From contig NZ_VUNL01000009.1 in NCBI RefSeq assembly GCF_009697385.1, positions 1-64,000 of the forward strand: 64,000 nucleotides of DNA. Direction: 5' to 3'. Positions 22,598 to 31,077 of the stretch are shown one piece after another. The notes beneath the pieces were generated by a model that was given only the letters and a program-made list of their open reading frames with translations, did not search any database and was not told where the DNA came from. This stretch comes from Wylensekiella montiformis. GTDB lineage: Bacteria > Bacillota > Negativicutes > Selenomonadales > Selenomonadaceae. The translations under genes and the position numbers were made by a program. Within the stretch, counting starts at the first letter, position 1, and every line of letters starts with the position of its first letter.

Positions 22598-23602
22598 ATG
22601 CATATTCCGGAAAATTATCTGAGCCCTTCTACCTGCGCGGTTTTGGGGGCTGCGATGGTACCGGTATGGCTGATGGCTGTTCACAAAGTCCGCCGGGAGA
22701 TTCCTCGGGAGAAGATGCCGCTGCTGGGGATTGGCGCAGCGTTTTCTTTTCTTGGCATGATGTTTAATATTCCGCTGCCGGGAGGAACGACGGGGCATGC
22801 GGTCGGCGGAACGCTTCTGGCTGTTTTGTTCGGCCCGTGGTCGGCTTGTCTGACGGTCAGTATCGCTTTATTGATTCAGGCGTTGTTTTTTGGTGATGGC
22901 GGGATTCTGGCCTTTGGCGCAAACTGCTTCAACATGGCATTAGTCATGCCGTTCAGCGGCTGGGCGGTCTATCGCGGCCTGATTCGGGTTATGCCGGCGC
23001 ATCCGACGGCGGCTGCCGGTATCGGCGCTTATGTGGGAATCAATCTTGCCGCCCTGTGTGCGGCGGTGGAATTTGGCATTCAGCCGATGCTGTTTACCGA
23101 TGCAGCCGGACAAGCGCTTTATTGTCCGTATCCGCTGCAGATTTCCATTCCCGCCATGATGGTCGGTCATCTGACTTTGTTCGGGCTTGCGGAGATTGTG
23201 TTCACCATGGCTGTGCTGAGTTATCTGCATAAGACGGCCCCGGCCCTGACTGATGGAACCGGCATAAAGGGCAGCCGCCCGGTCTATGCGCTGCTTGCCT
23301 TGCTGATTGCCGGGACGCCGCTGGGACTGCTGGCTGCCGGAACAGCCTGGGGAGAATGGGACCCGGAAGAGCTGGCCGGACAGGACTTTTTGGGCAATGC
23401 TCTCGGTTATACGCCGGCAGGGATGGAGCAGGGCTTTTCCTTTGAGGCACTGTTTCCGGATTATGCGGTTGCCGGTATGCCGGAATCGTTCGGTTATATC
23501 TTGTCTGCGGTGATCGGGACGGCGCTGCTGGTGATTTTGTTTAAGATTTTTGCATCGTTTTTACCGCGTTCTGCTGACTATGATGCGCAGGCGCATGGAT
23601 GA
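22598..23602 (+). CDS. cbiM: cobalt/nickel ECF transporter membrane component CbiM/NikM with CbiN-like C-terminus
   Basis: The 334-residue membrane protein begins MHIPENYLS, the metal-loading N-terminus of CbiM/NikM (usually MHIPDG; Met1 and His2 coordinate the metal). It has about seven N-terminal membrane segments and family motifs PLPGGTTGHAVGGTL and GDGGILAFGANCFNM. From about residue 225 a second part (RPVYALLALL..., WGEWDPEE..., FPDYAVAGMP) has the pattern of CbiN/NikN proteins, which are often fused. It is the substrate component for Co2+ or Ni2+; which metal cannot be told. GAAGGAGATGAGGC lies before the ATG. It is followed by the Q and O subunits. Confidence 0.9.
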   Translation: MHIPENYLSPSTCAVLGAAMVPVWLMAVHKVRREIPREKMPLLGIGAAFSFLGMMFNIPLPGGTTGHAVGGTLLAVLFGPWSACLTVSIALLIQALFFGDGGILAFGANCFNMALVMPFSGWAVYRGLIRVMPAHPTAAAGIGAYVGINLAALCAAVEFGIQPMLFTDAAGQALYCPYPLQISIPAMMVGHLTLFGLAEIVFTMAVLSYLHKTAPALTDGTGIKGSRPVYALLALLIAGTPLGLLAAGTAWGEWDPEELAGQDFLGNALGYTPAGMEQGFSFEALFPDYAVAGMPESFGYILSAVIGTALLVILFKIFASFLPRSADYDAQAHG

Positions 23603-23622
23603 TGAATCGATGAGGCGGAGAA

Positions 23623-24423
23623 ATGCGGCTTTCTGAGTGGATGATTCGGGAAGAAGAATATCAGCCGGGAAGAGATCGGGATTATTTTATTTCCCGGTCT
23701 TTTTTGCGTGTTCTGGCTGTTTTGATTTCCTTCCGGCATCAGGCGCACAAGCGGATTCTGGATAAGGTTCCGCCCCGGACTGTGCTGATTCTTTTTGTGC
23801 TGTGGCTATTTCTGACGGTCAGTGCGCATACATTGGCTTTCCTGCTTTGCCAGCTGGCGGGGGTACTGGCTCTGCTCTGCTTTCTGGATGGGAGAGTGAT
23901 TCGGCATCTGCTCGGAGCCGCCATTGCTGCGATGTTGTTTTCGTTTTTTCTGTTGTTTCCTGCGTTGTTTCTGGGGACCGGGAACCGGACGCTGCTGATG
24001 ATTCCGTTTAAGACGTTTCTTACCGTATCTTCTCTGGGGATTGTGACGGAACTCTTGCCCTGGCATCAGATGACGGCGGCTTTGCGCGCTTTTCGCTTGC
24101 CTCAGGAGGTTATCTTTCTGCTGGATACAGCGCTGCGCTGTATTGTTCTGCTGGGAGAACGGGCCGGGGAGATGCTGACGGCGCTGAAGCTTCGCTCTGT
24201 CGGTCATAATACGCACAAAAGCCGGGCCGCAGGCGGCGTGCTCGGCAGCTTATTCCTGTATTCGCGGGATATGTCGGAGGAGATGTATCAGGCCATGGTC
24301 TGCCGGTGCTTCACGGGAGAATATCCGGCTGCGCCTTCCCAGCGGGCTGGTTGGATGGATGCTGTTTTATGGGCCGTGTTTTTGGTCTATCTGTTTCTTT
24401 TTTTGCGGATGGAGGGGATCTGA
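23623..24423 (+). CDS. cbiQ: ECF transporter transmembrane component CbiQ
   Basis: A 266-residue membrane protein with about five hydrophobic segments and the T-component coupling helices. The Ala-Arg-Gly-like boxes are partly recognisable (ALRCIVLLGERAGEMLTALKLRSVG and YQAMVCRCFTGE). It couples the ATPase to CbiM. The ATG has GAGGCGGAG upstream, and its stop overlaps the next start (TGATG). Confidence 0.88.
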   Translation: MRLSEWMIREEEYQPGRDRDYFISRSFLRVLAVLISFRHQAHKRILDKVPPRTVLILFVLWLFLTVSAHTLAFLLCQLAGVLALLCFLDGRVIRHLLGAAIAAMLFSFFLLFPALFLGTGNRTLLMIPFKTFLTVSSLGIVTELLPWHQMTAALRAFRLPQEVIFLLDTALRCIVLLGERAGEMLTALKLRSVGHNTHKSRAAGGVLGSLFLYSRDMSEEMYQAMVCRCFTGEYPAAPSQRAGWMDAVLWAVFLVYLFLFLRMEGI

Positions 24424-25103
24424 TGAGCATCCTTGTCTTTCGGGATGTGTGCTATGCCTATGAGGGCGAGCCGGTTTTGCGTCATGTGGATTTTCAGGCA
24501 GAGAAAGGGCAGGCTGTAGCCTTGTGTGGGCCGAATGGGGCGGGAAAGTCGACCTTGCTGCGCATGGTCAATGGACTGATTTATCCGGATATCGGCAGCT
24601 ATACCTTTGAGGGAACGGAGATTACGGCTGCCCGTATGCGTGATCATCGTTATTCCAAATGGTTTCATCAGCGCGTTGGTTTGATCTGGCAGAATCCGGA
24701 TATTCAGCTGTTCTGCGGCAGCGTGGAGGACGAACTGGCTTTTGGCCCGCGGCAGATGGGGCTTTCAGAGGACGAGGTGAAACGGCGTGTCGACGATGCG
24801 CTTGTCCTGCTGGGGCTGGAGCGCCTGCGCCGCAGGGCTCCGTATACGCTGTCCGGCGGCGAGAAAAAAAAGACGGCCATTGCCAGTGTCCTGACGATGA
24901 ATCCAGCGGTTTGGACGCTGGATGAGCCCATGAGTTTTCTCGATGCAGAGGCGCAGGAATGGCTGCTTGATTTTTTGAAGTCGCTCAAGGAAGCGGGCAA
25001 AACGTTGATTTTTTCTACCCATGAAAGCCGTATGGTGCGCGAACTGGCAGATCTGCGGCTGGATATCCGTGCGGATCATGGAGCGGAAGTCCATGCCGTC
25101 TGA
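24423..25103 (+). CDS. cbiO: ECF transporter ATPase CbiO
   Basis: A 226-residue ABC ATPase. Walker A GPNGAGKSTLL, Q-loop IWQNPDIQLFC, signature LSGGEKKKTAIA, Walker B VWTLDEPMSFLD and switch His in FSTHE. The Q-loop sequence QNPDxQLF is typical of ECF cobalt/nickel ATPases. ATG 24423 overlaps the cbiQ stop by one base. Only one ATPase gene is present, as in CbiMQO systems that use a homodimer. Confidence 0.93.
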   Translation: MSILVFRDVCYAYEGEPVLRHVDFQAEKGQAVALCGPNGAGKSTLLRMVNGLIYPDIGSYTFEGTEITAARMRDHRYSKWFHQRVGLIWQNPDIQLFCGSVEDELAFGPRQMGLSEDEVKRRVDDALVLLGLERLRRRAPYTLSGGEKKKTAIASVLTMNPAVWTLDEPMSFLDAEAQEWLLDFLKSLKEAGKTLIFSTHESRMVRELADLRLDIRADHGAEVHAV

Positions 25104-25180
25104 GGTTGTATCCGCGCGGTGGTCTGCTATAATGGAGACAGGAGTTGCCGAAATGATCTGAGGATAAAGGAGCGATAACG

Positions 25181-25738
25181 ATGTATACTCTTTCCAGTCG
25201 TGCGTTTCAGGGCATCAGCCCGAAGATTGATGAAGAGGCGTTTGTGGCGCCGCAGGTGTTCCTGTCCGGTGATGTCCGGGTGGCGAAATATGCGAGCCTT
25301 TGGCCTGGCGTTGTCGCGCGGGGCGATGTGAATTATATTTCGGTCGGCGTCTGCTCGAATGTGCAGGATCTGGTCTGTCTGCACGTTGCTGACGAGTTTC
25401 CCTGTCTTATCGGCGATTATGTCACGATCGGACACGGCGCGGTAGTTCATGGCTGTGAAATCGAGGACCATGTGCTTATCGGCATGAATGCGACGGTGCT
25501 GACCGGGGCGAAGATCGGCCGCGGCTCCGTGATTGCTGCCGGGGCTCTGGTACGGGAACATGAAGTGATCCCGCCGAATTCGCTGGTGGTCGGCGTGCCG
25601 GGCAAGGTGGTCAGGACACAGGATCGCATGAAAAGCATCCACGCACAGGCCATTAAATATAAATGCGAGTGGGCCATCGGTTATGGTGTCAAGCCGGATA
25701 TTGCCGGTGAGACATATCATGGAGAAACGATTATCTGA
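25181..25738 (+). CDS. gamma-carbonic-anhydrase-like hexapeptide protein (YrdA/PaaY type)
   Basis: A 185-residue left-handed beta-helix protein. Gamma-class features: DVRVAKYASLWPGVVARGD (Arg and Asp of the core), NVQDLVCLHV (first His), TIGHGAVVHGCEI with the His pair, and LIGMNATVLTGAKIG. Members bind Zn, Co or Fe; some are carbonic anhydrases, while others lack activity or bind CoA. GATAAAGGAGCGATAACG precedes the ATG. It stands alone between the CbiMQO genes and a convergent gene. Confidence 0.88.
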   Translation: MYTLSSRAFQGISPKIDEEAFVAPQVFLSGDVRVAKYASLWPGVVARGDVNYISVGVCSNVQDLVCLHVADEFPCLIGDYVTIGHGAVVHGCEIEDHVLIGMNATVLTGAKIGRGSVIAAGALVREHEVIPPNSLVVGVPGKVVRTQDRMKSIHAQAIKYKCEWAIGYGVKPDIAGETYHGETII

Positions 25739-25744
25739 ATAAAA

Positions 25745-25789
25745 GGCGACAGGCCCTCTGTCCCGCTTTGGGACGGAGGGCCTGTCGCC
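25745..25789 (-). terminator. strong hairpin terminator between convergent genes
   Basis: A 20-bp stem (25745-25764 with 25770-25789, loop GCTTT, one G-U pair). On the minus strand it ends in TTTTATT, so it terminates the YigZ gene. It may also slow transcription from the plus side. Confidence 0.8.
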
Positions 25790-25800
25790 GTGATGGGGCT

Positions 25801-26445
25801 CTAGGATTGTACCGGAAGGGCAAGGAGACGCTGGCTGCCCTTTTGGAAAGTGAAGCGGGCGGAGGTTTTATCCGTGAGTTCTGCCAGTATTTTTTCCATG
25901 TCGGCCGGCAGGATCAGCAGATGAAGCGTAACCTTTTCTGCGTATTCGGGCGCTTCGCTTCGGATTCCGGTCTGGCGCATCCAATGTTCGACGGAGGCGA
26001 GCAAATCGTAATCCAGAGTGACGGAAAGCTCCTGATAGGGTGTCATTTCTACGACGGTGGCGGCTTCGATCCCGAGTGCCGCGGCATGGCTGTAAGCCCG
26101 GATCAATCCCCCGGCGCCGAGCTTTATGCCACCGAAATAGCGGGTGACGACGATGACCGTATCGGTCAGGCCGGCTTTTTTCAACGCGTCCAGCATCGGA
26201 TTGCCGGCGGTTCCGCCTGGTTCGCCGTCGTCGTTGGACTTTTGTTTTTCTGCGGATTCGCCCAGCACCCATGCCGAGCAGTTGTGTCTGGCATCAAAGT
26301 ATCTTTTTTTTATGGACAGGACGAAGGCGCGGGCTTCTTCTTCGGTTTTTGCATGGCAGATATGTGTGATGAATCTGGAACGCTGTATTTCATAGAGCGT
26401 TTCGATGGTATCGTCTTGTTCCGCAATGGTCCGGAACGCTTTCAT
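25801..26445 (-). CDS. YigZ/IMPACT family protein
   Basis: A 214-residue two-domain protein. The N-terminal UPF0029 domain shows SRFITHICHAKTEEEA, DARHNCSAWV, SNDDGEPGGTAGNPML and VVTRYFGGIKLGAGGL. The C-terminal half is DUF1949 (ELSVTLDYDLLASVEHWMR). The human IMPACT homolog regulates GCN2; the bacterial function is not settled. ATG 26445 is chosen because GAGGTG lies 6 bases upstream; the GTG at 26454 overlaps that site. Confidence 0.92.
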   Translation of the reverse strand: MKAFRTIAEQDDTIETLYEIQRSRFITHICHAKTEEEARAFVLSIKKRYFDARHNCSAWVLGESAEKQKSNDDGEPGGTAGNPMLDALKKAGLTDTVIVVTRYFGGIKLGAGGLIRAYSHAAALGIEAATVVEMTPYQELSVTLDYDLLASVEHWMRQTGIRSEAPEYAEKVTLHLLILPADMEKILAELTDKTSARFTFQKGSQRLLALPVQS

Positions 26446-26654
26446 GAAAAGCACCTCTTTCTTGCTGAATCCTGTTTCTCATTATAGCGTATGGGCAGGC
26501 GGTGAGAAAAGAAAAATTTCTTGTCCGAAGGTATAGTAATCGGCTGCGGTTTGTAGTATTCTTAGAATCATAAAGAATCGAAGCACCGCGGATGGCAGAC
26601 GCTATACAAATCACAGACAGGCAGCGGTGCTGGGAAGGTTGTGTTAGTAAGGTC

Positions 26655-28031
26655 ATGAGCGAATCGAAGATGAACAGAGGCCTCAAGAATCGGCATTTGC
26701 AGCTGATCTCTTTGGGCGGGGTTATTGGCAGCGGTTATTTTCTGGGAACGGGATATGTTCTGGAAAAGGCCGGTCCGGCATCTATTCTGGCCTACTTGCT
26801 GGGCGGCATCATTGTACTTTGTGTTATGCTCTGTCTGGCGGAGCTGGCCGTAGAAAAACCGGTTTCCGGCTCTTTTGTTACCTATGCACGGGAGAATATC
26901 TCCTCTACCTGGGCCTGCGGCGTGGGCTGGGCCTATTGGATTACCTGGGTTGCCTACGTCCCTTCGGAGATGATCGCGGCAGGGATTATCATGAATCATT
27001 TTCTGCCGATGGTCAGTCAGCTTTGGTGGGCGGTCCTGTTCAGTCTGCTGGTGACCTGCATCAACCTGTTTCATGTCGATAAGTTCGGGGAGAGCGAGTC
27101 GTGGCTGGCGCTCATCAAGATCATAGCGCTTGTGGCGTTCAGCGTGGTGGCGGGGCTGATCTGTTTCGGCCTGATCGGTGATCAGGGGTATATCGGCACG
27201 AGCGTGCTGCTCGGAAGCGGCGGATTCGCTCCGAATGGTTATTGGTCTATCGTGCTGACGATGGTGATCATTCTGGTCAATTTTCAGGGGACGGAAATCA
27301 TCGGACTGGCCGCCGGCGAGTGCCGGGAACCGGCCCGCAGCATTCCGATTGCCGTCCGCAATGTCACCTGGCGCATCATTGCGCTGTATATCATTCCGAT
27401 TTCCCTGTTGATTTCCATCCTGCCATGGGATCAGGCCTCTTTATCCGAGAGCGTGTTTGCCGCTGCAGTCAACCAATACGGCTTTACCGGGTTTGGCGCC
27501 TTTTTTGCGTTTGTTATTCTGACGGCCGCCATTTCCTGTTCCAATTCCGGCCTTTACGGTGCGGCACGGGCGCTGCACGCATTGGCCAAACTGGACATGG
27601 CGCCGAAAGGCCTCGGGCGGCTCAACGCAAACGGCATGCCGTCGCGGTCGATTCTGGTGTCCGTCTGTGCCTGTTGGGCAGTGATTCTTCTTTATGCGTT
27701 CAATCCGGATTCCGTGATTTATACTTATCTGCTGGCCGTGTCGGGATTTACCGGTGCGATCGCCTGGATTTCGATCTGCTGGAGCCAGTATCGCCGCCGC
27801 CGCCGCCATATTGCGGAAGGGACAGTGAACCAGCTTCGTTACAAAACGCCGTTTTTTCCTTATGTGACCTTGTTCGGTATTTGGTCGCAGGTGTTTTGCC
27901 TGATTGTCATGATCTTTACGCCGGAGCTGCGCGATGCGCTGCTGGCCGGTGTTCCCATGCTTGTACTGCCGATGCTCTGGTATCGTTTCCGTGTGAGACA
28001 TCATGAGACACCGGTTCGCGTTCTGCGCTGA
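26655..28031 (+). CDS. APC-family amino-acid permease
   Basis: A 458-residue protein with 12 hydrophobic segments. The N-terminal signature is LKNRHLQLISLGGVIGSGYFLGTG, matching the AAT subgroup of APC transporters (GabP/AnsP/LysP type) with the G-x-G substrate loop. EREN-like EIIGLAAGECREPARSIP is also typical. It imports an amino acid by proton symport; the substrate cannot be told. The start is uncertain: ATG 26655 has a weak GTAAGG site, and ATG 26670 is possible. It is a single-gene unit. Confidence 0.88.
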   Translation: MSESKMNRGLKNRHLQLISLGGVIGSGYFLGTGYVLEKAGPASILAYLLGGIIVLCVMLCLAELAVEKPVSGSFVTYARENISSTWACGVGWAYWITWVAYVPSEMIAAGIIMNHFLPMVSQLWWAVLFSLLVTCINLFHVDKFGESESWLALIKIIALVAFSVVAGLICFGLIGDQGYIGTSVLLGSGGFAPNGYWSIVLTMVIILVNFQGTEIIGLAAGECREPARSIPIAVRNVTWRIIALYIIPISLLISILPWDQASLSESVFAAAVNQYGFTGFGAFFAFVILTAAISCSNSGLYGAARALHALAKLDMAPKGLGRLNANGMPSRSILVSVCACWAVILLYAFNPDSVIYTYLLAVSGFTGAIAWISICWSQYRRRRRHIAEGTVNQLRYKTPFFPYVTLFGIWSQVFCLIVMIFTPELRDALLAGVPMLVLPMLWYRFRVRHHETPVRVLR

Positions 28032-28197
28032 TCCGGTATGTTTGCCTGACTGGCCGGTCAGATAGGACGATCATCCTGTCTGACCGGTCTTTTTTGCCGG
28101 AAGTTCTTTTGTTTTGCTTGCATCGCCTTAGCAATGCGAGTAAAATAAACAAAGTGAGAAAAATATGAGACAAAAGTCTTATTTTGAGGAAAACATC

Positions 28198-30126
28198 ATG
28201 TCAAGAAATTTCTGGCGTATGCTGGTGGCGGGGATTTTGCTGCAGGGAGCGGGCTTTTTCCTTTCCGGCTGGGCAGGCGCATTCGTTCTATTTGATTTCG
28301 GTGCTTTGCTGGTCACTGCTGCGATGGGGGTTCTGCCCGGATTGCTGGTGGTATTGATCGGCGGGATGCTGGTCTCCGTCGCAGGGGACGGCCGTTTTTT
28401 TATGCTGCCGTTTGATTTTCTGACGGTGCTTATGTTCGGATTTTTTTTACGGCGCGGTGTATTAAGGTCCTGGCGGACTATGGCGGAAGCGGCCATAGGG
28501 CTCAGTGTGTTCATTGCGGTTTTGGCCGATGGCGTATGCCATGCGCTGAATTATAAGATACCGGCGGAATCTTTGGCACAGACGGTCAGCGGACAGACGG
28601 CAGGAGCGGTCTTCCTATTGGCGGAGGTGGGGATTCTTGCGCTGCTCATCAGCGTGAATCTGTTTTTGGACTTTTTCCTGATCCGGCTGATCCTTGACCG
28701 CTTCCCCGGACTGGTCAAACGGTCTTTGATTGAGTCGGCGTGGGGTTGGGGACGGGTGCGTCAGTGGCCGCTGCGCCTGAAATTTGTTGCCGTGCTCAGC
28801 GTCATGATGTTGCTGGCCGGATCCGCGCTTTTTTTTCTCCTTCGCGGCGTTTACCGGGAAGAAGTTTATGGGACTTACGGTTCTTTGGCGCGCAATTATG
28901 CTTCCGCGGCCAAGGGCATGATCACGCCCGATGAGCTGGAAGCTGTTTTGGCGCCGCATGGGGATCGTTCGCGGGATTATCAGGAGTTGAAGCGGGATTT
29001 CCGCACGTTGTATGAACATTCGGATCATGCGATCCGGTTTCTGTATGTTCATCAGGTGATCCGGGATGAAACGGGGCCGGCCATGCGTGTGATTTGCGAG
29101 GCGGATAACGAGACGCTGCAATATGATGACCGCATTCCTATGCGCAGTGCGTATTATCGCCCCTTGAAAAAGGCGTTGCTGGACGAGAATACGAAGCAGA
29201 CCATCGGCCCGGTGGTGTCTCATGATCCGAAATGGGGCTGGCTGCTTTCTGTTTATGAGCCCCTGATGGACGAGTCGGGAAACACGGTGGCTTATATCGG
29301 TGTGGATTTGGATATGCGTCAGGTGATGGACGAGGTACACAAGCTGGACGCAAAGATCATCAGTGTGGAATGTATCATTTTCTGTTTCCTGCTGGCCTTT
29401 GTTTATACGTTCATCACCAATCAGGTGATCCGTCCGATTGGCAGGCTTCAGGAAATGCTCAGATATTTTCGTGAATTTCTGGAGAAAAAGCCTTCTGAAC
29501 CGCCTATTCGTTCGGGCGATGAATTGGAAGAGCTGTATAAGGAGATTTTGCTGTCGCAGGACAAGATCCTGGACGATACGCGCCAGCTTCGCGAGTATCT
29601 GAATCTGATCGAGCGGATGGCCCTGCGTGATGAACTTACCGGGGTGAAAAACCATACGGCTTATGAGCAGAAGATCGTGGAACTTACTGCGTCTATTGTG
29701 GCCGGAACCGCGGAGTTCGGCGTGCTGATGGCCGATATGAATGAGCTGAAATACATCAACGACGTTTACGGGCATGAAAAAGGGGACGTGGCGCTCAAGG
29801 CGGTGAGCAGGGTTCTCTGTACGATTTTCGCGCATAGTCCGGTGTATCGTATTGGCGGGGATGAGTTCGTGGTCGTTCTGACTGGACAGGATTATGCCGT
29901 GCATCAGAACCTGCTTTTGCAGATGAGGCCATATATCCGGCTTCATGACCGGACGGTAGAGCATCCCTGGAAAATGGCAGCGATGGCTGCCGGATTTGCG
30001 GTATATCGCCAAGGGGATACGTATGCGGATGTATTCAATCGGGCTGACGAGCAGATGTATGAAAATAAGAAAGTCTTGAAAGCCGGCGGGGCGCTTCCCC
30101 GCGATTCGGTTCCGGACAAGATGTGA
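28198..30126 (+). CDS. membrane sensor diguanylate cyclase with N-terminal ECF-S-like domain
   Basis: A 642-residue protein. The first 185 residues form five to six membrane segments resembling a substrate-binding ECF-S or 5TM-type sensor. A further membrane helix near 200 leads to an extracytoplasmic Cache-like region (about 225-380, with VSHDPKWGWLLSVYEPLMDESG), then another helix, a HAMP-like linker (IRPIGRLQEML) and a coiled coil. The GGDEF domain holds an intact GGDEF at 553-557 (RIGGDEFVVVL), so it should make c-di-GMP. ATG 28198 was chosen with TTGAGGAAAA upstream. It converges with the next gene over a long hairpin. Confidence 0.86.
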   Translation: MSRNFWRMLVAGILLQGAGFFLSGWAGAFVLFDFGALLVTAAMGVLPGLLVVLIGGMLVSVAGDGRFFMLPFDFLTVLMFGFFLRRGVLRSWRTMAEAAIGLSVFIAVLADGVCHALNYKIPAESLAQTVSGQTAGAVFLLAEVGILALLISVNLFLDFFLIRLILDRFPGLVKRSLIESAWGWGRVRQWPLRLKFVAVLSVMMLLAGSALFFLLRGVYREEVYGTYGSLARNYASAAKGMITPDELEAVLAPHGDRSRDYQELKRDFRTLYEHSDHAIRFLYVHQVIRDETGPAMRVICEADNETLQYDDRIPMRSAYYRPLKKALLDENTKQTIGPVVSHDPKWGWLLSVYEPLMDESGNTVAYIGVDLDMRQVMDEVHKLDAKIISVECIIFCFLLAFVYTFITNQVIRPIGRLQEMLRYFREFLEKKPSEPPIRSGDELEELYKEILLSQDKILDDTRQLREYLNLIERMALRDELTGVKNHTAYEQKIVELTASIVAGTAEFGVLMADMNELKYINDVYGHEKGDVALKAVSRVLCTIFAHSPVYRIGGDEFVVVLTGQDYAVHQNLLLQMRPYIRLHDRTVEHPWKMAAMAAGFAVYRQGDTYADVFNRADEQMYENKKVLKAGGALPRDSVPDKM

Positions 30127-30134
30127 TTCTTCTG

Positions 30135-30190
30135 CAATAAACGATGCCCCCGGCAGATCAAAACTGGCCTGCCGGGGACATCGTTTATTG
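30135..30190 (+). terminator. bidirectional hairpin terminator
   Basis: The arms 30135-30156 and 30169-30190 pair over about 22 bases with one small interruption (CAATAAACGATG / CATCGTTTATTG plus CCCCGGCAG / CTGCCGGGG). It covers the stop codon of the convergent minus-strand gene, so it serves both units. Confidence 0.75.
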
Positions 30191-30847
30191 CGGTGAAGGA
30201 AGATCTTCACGGATATCGAGATAATCACGGATTGCGGTGATTTCCTTTGCGGTATACAGCCCGACCGGCGATTCGCGGATCATGACCGATTGCAGAATAC
30301 GGCTTTGTTCCGTCTGGCTTTCTGCGCGCATGGAGGCTGGATCCGCTGCCGCTTTGGTCAGGGCGATAGTCCGATATTGCGCATCGGCATAAGCGGAGGT
30401 TTTTTTCATCACCTCGGCAAGCAGATCGTAACATCCGTCATTGAGCGCAGCCGGGGGAGCGTTGTGCGCGATCCGGTCGCGCAGGCTTTGGCTGTCTTTT
30501 TCCAGCTGCTGGAGGCGCTGATAGGTGGTTTGTATGCTGATGTTGTTTTCCTTGAAGTTTTCAAGAATATGATGATACCACTGCCAATTGCGGTCCAGTT
30601 CATTGAGGTCTTTCTGATATCCGGCATACCAGGCGGCAAAGATTTGCTGCTGCTGGCTGCGCTCCCATTGCTCGGACTCACTCAGAGCGGTTTTTGGCGG
30701 TTCCGGACGCGGCCAGACATAGTATACGATCAGTCCGGCGACTGCAAGCGTGAGACAGAAGCAGGCAAAGATTTTTTTATTGGGCAGATAGCGGTAGAGC
30801 AGAATGAGCAGGATAAGTGCGGCAAGGGCCATCATGTATAAGATCAT
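30185..30847 (-). CDS. membrane-anchored coiled-coil protein of unknown function
   Basis: A 220-residue protein with two N-terminal hydrophobic segments (about 2-20 and 27-45) and a charged helical rest (QWERSQQQQIF..., RLQQLEKDSQSLRDRI). No enzymatic motif is seen. ATG 30847 is chosen because GGGAGG lies 8 bases upstream; the ATG at 30877 lies before that site. It is monocistronic, ending in the shared hairpin. I do not recognise its family. Confidence 0.7.
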   Translation of the reverse strand: MILYMMALAALILLILLYRYLPNKKIFACFCLTLAVAGLIVYYVWPRPEPPKTALSESEQWERSQQQQIFAAWYAGYQKDLNELDRNWQWYHHILENFKENNISIQTTYQRLQQLEKDSQSLRDRIAHNAPPAALNDGCYDLLAEVMKKTSAYADAQYRTIALTKAAADPASMRAESQTEQSRILQSVMIRESPVGLYTAKEITAIRDYLDIREDLPSPQ

Positions 30848-31077
30848 ATTTGGAAACCTCCCGTTCCGATAGCGCATTTCCTTTATTTTATCATAGATTT
30901 GGCGACAGCGGCAAAACCTGCCGGGCGGAGGTGATTTTTTCTTTCGGATGAAGGAGGAGATCCCTTCTTTTTGCTTGCGGATCGGGGCTTTAGCAGGTAA
31001 GATTAAAAGAAGAAGGAAATGGATATATGGGAATCAATCGATAAAGATGGTCAGAGAACGATGAGGATGGATAAGTT

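Noticed and set aside
26446-26654. Regulatory element between the YigZ gene and the permease
   Set aside because: Short AT-rich repeats (AGAATCATAAAGAATC) are seen, but no convincing promoter pair or hairpin could be defined.
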